Source: DASSKO01 sp035690425
GTDB taxonomy: Bacteria > Actinomycetota > Actinomycetes > Propionibacteriales > Nocardioidaceae
Direction of reading: 5' to 3'
Length of the DNA stretch: 8,165 bases
Assembly: GCA_035690425.1 (NCBI GenBank)
Contig: DASSKO010000056.1
Coordinates: 1 to 8,165, forward strand
The notes beneath the pieces were generated by a model. The model did no database searches, was not told the origin of the DNA, and saw nothing but the letters and a program-made list of their open reading frames with translations. Positions 6,713 through 8,165 of the stretch are shown here, in pieces. The translations under genes were made by a program, and so were the position numbers. The first letter of the stretch is position 1; every line of letters begins with the position of its first letter.

Positions 6713-7708
6713 ATGGACTTCGGTCTGGTGCTGCAGACGAACCCACCGGCGAGCCAGGTGGTCGAGAGGATGCGGGCCGCCGAGGATGGCGGGTTCAGCC
6801 ACGGCTGGACGTTCGACTCCGTCGTCTTGTGGCAGGAGCCGTTCGTGATCTACTCGCAGATCCTCGCGGCCACGTCGACGCTCAAGGTCGGGACGATGGT
6901 GACCAACCCCGAGACCCGGGACTGGTCGGTCACGGCGTCGCTGTTCGCCACCCTCAACGACATGTACGGCAACCGCACGGTCTGCGGGATCGGACGGGGC
7001 GACTCCGCCCGGCGGGTGGTCGGCAAGAAGCCGGCGTCCCTGGCCACCGTGCGTGAGGCGATGCACGTGATCAAGGGGCTGGCCGAGGGCAGGAAGGTCG
7101 ACTACGGCGGCACGAGCGTGCAGATCCCGTGGGTGCGCGACGGCCGGCTGGAGATGTGGATGGGTGCCTACGGGCCGAAGGCGCTGCAGCTCGTGGGGGA
7201 GTCCGCCGACGGGTTCATCCTGCAGACCGCCGACCCCGACATCGCCCGCTGGACGATCGGGTCGGTGCGTGCGGCCGCCGCCGCTGCCGGCCGCGACCCG
7301 GCCGAGATCACCATCTGCGTCGCGGCTCCGGCGTACGTCGGCGACGACCTCGGGCACCAGCGCGACCAGCTGCGATGGTTCGGCGGCATGGTCGGCAACC
7401 ACGTGGCCGACCTGGTAGCCCGGTACGGCGTCGACGGCCCGGTGCCGCATGCGCTCACCAACTACATCGCCGGCCGGCAGGGCTACGACTACGCTCACCA
7501 CGGCAAGGCCGGCAACCCCAGCACCGACTTCGTGCCCGACACCATCGTTGACCGGTTCTGCCTGCTCGGACCGGCGGCGGCCCACGTCGACCGGCTGGCG
7601 GAGCTGTCCGAGCTCGGCGTCGACCAGTTCGCGATCTATCTGATGCACGACGACCCGGACACGACGTTGGCTGCTTACGCGCGCGACATCGTCGGCCAGC
7701 TCCGCTGA
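6713..7708 (+). CDS. LLM-class flavin/F420-dependent oxidoreductase, TIGR03842 (CPS_4043)-like
   Basis: A 331-residue luciferase-like monooxygenase-fold (TIM barrel) protein. It starts MDFGLVLQTNPPAS and carries GFSHGWTFDSVVLWQEP (27-43), VTNPETRDWSVTASLFATLN (63-82), a cofactor-side motif RTVCGIGRGDSARR (88-101) and WMGAYGPKALQLVGE (149-163). I recognise this pattern as the LLM subfamily named TIGR03842, often found beside dihydropyrimidinase. Whether it uses F420 or FMN is not established; the family name comes from Colwellia, which is not known as an F420 user. ATG at 6713 follows GGGAGGG (6701-6707) by 5 bases; an overlapping ATG at 6709 is out of frame. It lies 69 bases after hydA and probably shares its transcript. 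Its reaction is unknown. It could act on a pyrimidine or a ring-modified analogue, or supply the missing first step, but this is inference. Confidence 0.88.
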   Translation: MDFGLVLQTNPPASQVVERMRAAEDGGFSHGWTFDSVVLWQEPFVIYSQILAATSTLKVGTMVTNPETRDWSVTASLFATLNDMYGNRTVCGIGRGDSARRVVGKKPASLATVREAMHVIKGLAEGRKVDYGGTSVQIPWVRDGRLEMWMGAYGPKALQLVGESADGFILQTADPDIARWTIGSVRAAAAAAGRDPAEITICVAAPAYVGDDLGHQRDQLRWFGGMVGNHVADLVARYGVDGPVPHALTNYIAGRQGYDYAHHGKAGNPSTDFVPDTIVDRFCLLGPAAAHVDRLAELSELGVDQFAIYLMHDDPDTTLAAYARDIVGQLR

Positions 7709-7709
7709 T

Positions 7710-7738
7710 CGGCGTACCCGGGGAGGCGCCAGACGCCG
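7710..7738 (+). terminator. Weak hairpin after the LLM gene, possible terminator
   Basis: CGGCGT (7710-7715) and ACGCCG (7733-7738) can pair as a 6-bp stem. The loop contains the self-complementary GGCGCC. It begins 2 bases after the oxidoreductase stop. There is no T-run, so only a weak or factor-dependent end is suggested. Confidence 0.25.
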
Positions 7739-7763
7739 TCAGTCTCTGTGGACGGTCGGGGTT

Positions 7764-7792
7764 GTGAGCACCGTCGAAACCTCCGTTAGCCT
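7764..7792 (+). promoter_or_regulatory. Candidate promoter for the RAM-domain gene
   Basis: TAGCCT (7787-7792) fits TANNNT for a -10 box. GTGAGC (7764-7769) lies 17 bases upstream as a poor -35, or TTGTGA (7762-7767) at a 19-base spacing. A start near 7799 would give a leader of about 40 bases. The 129-base gap after the oxidoreductase gene also argues for separate transcription of the RAM gene. Confidence 0.3.
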
Positions 7793-7837
7793 GAAGTGTT
7801 CGGGCGGCAACCGCAGCCCCAGTCGAGAGGACCGCAC

Positions 7838-8071
7838 ATGACCAGCGCATACGTGCTCGTGCAGACCAATCCCGGTGCCGTCGAAACGATCGTTGCGGAG
7901 ATGGGGGATTTCGACCAGGTCGAGTTCGTCGACGCCGTGACCGGTCCCTACGACGCCATCGTCGCGGTCGGTGGTGGCCTCGAGGAGGTCGAGCCGGTGC
8001 GGGAGAAGCTCGCCACGATCGACAACGTCACCCGCACCCTCACCTGCCCGGCGGGGTCCCTCCCGCGATGA
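7838..8071 (+). CDS. Stand-alone Lrp/AsnC ligand-binding (RAM) domain protein, 77 aa
   Basis: A 77-residue protein consisting only of the RAM (regulation of amino acid metabolism) alpha-beta sandwich found at the C-terminus of Lrp/AsnC regulators: AYVLVQTNPGAVETIVAEM, then FVDAVTGPYDAIVAV, then VREKLATIDNVTRTLTCP. The DAVTGPYD turn and the ending TRTLTCP are typical of the small actinobacterial RAM-only proteins. There is no helix-turn-helix, so it cannot bind DNA alone. Known RAM domains form dimers and higher oligomers that bind amino acids at their interfaces, and this one might sense a ligand or join a full Lrp protein. GAGAGG (7825-7830) lies 7 bases before the ATG at 7838; the open frame upstream of that has no comparable site. 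Proximity to genes that make beta-alanine is suggestive only, since such proteins occur in many contexts. Confidence 0.85.
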   Translation: MTSAYVLVQTNPGAVETIVAEMGDFDQVEFVDAVTGPYDAIVAVGGGLEEVEPVREKLATIDNVTRTLTCPAGSLPR

Positions 8072-8103
8072 AACCTCCCGCAATGAAACCTCCCGCAATG
8101 AGC
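8059..8103 (+). repeat. Three tandem 15-bp repeats across the end of the RAM gene
   Basis: CCTCCCGCGATGAAA (8059-8073), CCTCCCGCAATGAAA (8074-8088) and CCTCCCGCAATGAGC (8089-8103) are head-to-tail copies. Copies 1 and 2 differ at one base; copy 3 diverges in its last two. The first copy includes the final codons and the TGA of the RAM gene, so the expansion is anchored at the stop codon. Slippage is the simplest origin. Confidence 0.85.
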
Positions 8104-8127
8104 CGGCCGCAGGGAGCCGGGCGGGAG
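8090..8127 (+). terminator. Possible hairpin downstream of the RAM gene
   Basis: CTCCCGC (8090-8096), in the third tandem repeat, is complementary to GCGGGAG (8121-8127). The self-complementary CCGG at 8103-8106 and 8117-8120 could extend the pairing inside. The same 5' arm exists in the other two repeat copies. No T-run follows, so a terminator role is uncertain. Confidence 0.3.
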
Positions 8128-8137
8128 TGATCGCTGC

Positions 8138-8165
8138 GTGACGGGTACGACGATCGAGCCGACCG
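8138..8165 (+). CDS. Possible first codons of a downstream gene, cut by window end
   Basis: A GTG at 8138 opens a frame reading VTGTTIEPT to the window edge. GGGAG (8123-8127) lies 10 bases upstream as a possible ribosome binding site. Only nine codons are visible, so neither product nor reality of the gene can be judged; the region could equally be non-coding. Confidence 0.25.

Noticed and set aside
5170..7056. 628-codon open frame on the plus strand across hydA and the LLM gene
   Set aside because: It is a shifted frame over two well-supported enzymes, and its translation is Arg/Gly-rich low-complexity sequence without motifs.
7739..8098. 119-codon minus-strand frame beginning in the tandem repeats
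   Set aside because: It is antisense to the RAM gene, and its REVSLREVSS start is only the repeat read backwards.

Overview
The window is very GC-rich with a strong bias for G or C at third codon positions, uses GTG and TTG starts, and carries the C-terminal end of what looks like an actinobacterial DUF222/HNH (13E12-type) protein. This fits a high-GC actinobacterium. The style resembles Nocardioidaceae or a related family, but that placement is an inference from gene content.

The core is a divergent catabolic cluster for the reductive breakdown of pyrimidines. From a 157-bp intergenic region (4228-4384), the minus strand reads a class III aminotransferase (2896-4227) that overlaps by 4 bp a CoA-acylating (methyl)malonate-semialdehyde dehydrogenase (1394-2899). 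A VOC/glyoxalase-fold protein (925-1344) and a GNAT-like acetyltransferase (300-908) follow on the same strand. The plus strand reads a nitrilase-superfamily beta-ureidopropionase (4385-5227), a dihydropyrimidinase (5240-6643) and a luciferase-like oxidoreductase (6713-7708). Together the enzymes would take dihydrouracil or dihydrothymine to the N-carbamoyl-beta-amino acid, then to beta-alanine or 3-aminoisobutyrate, then to malonate or methylmalonate semialdehyde, and finally to acetyl-CoA or propionyl-CoA. No classical dihydropyrimidine dehydrogenase, transporter or DNA-binding regulator lies in the window, so the first step and its control are open. The luciferase-like protein is the only redox enzyme here that could bear on the start of the pathway.

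Left edge: the tail of the HNH-type protein (1-246) faces the GNAT gene across a short convergent gap with a perfect 7-bp hairpin (249-269). Right edge: a free-standing Lrp/AsnC ligand-binding (RAM) domain protein (7838-8071) with its own possible promoter is followed by three tandem 15-bp repeats that start inside its last codons, a possible hairpin, and perhaps the first codons of another gene.

All full-length genes read through without frameshifts. There are no tRNA, rRNA, CRISPR or insertion-sequence features that I can see. The most interesting points are the luciferase-like enzyme tied to dihydropyrimidinase, the inverted repeat over the proposed -35 box in the divergent promoter region, and the repeat with its 20-codon mini-ORF behind the RAM gene.
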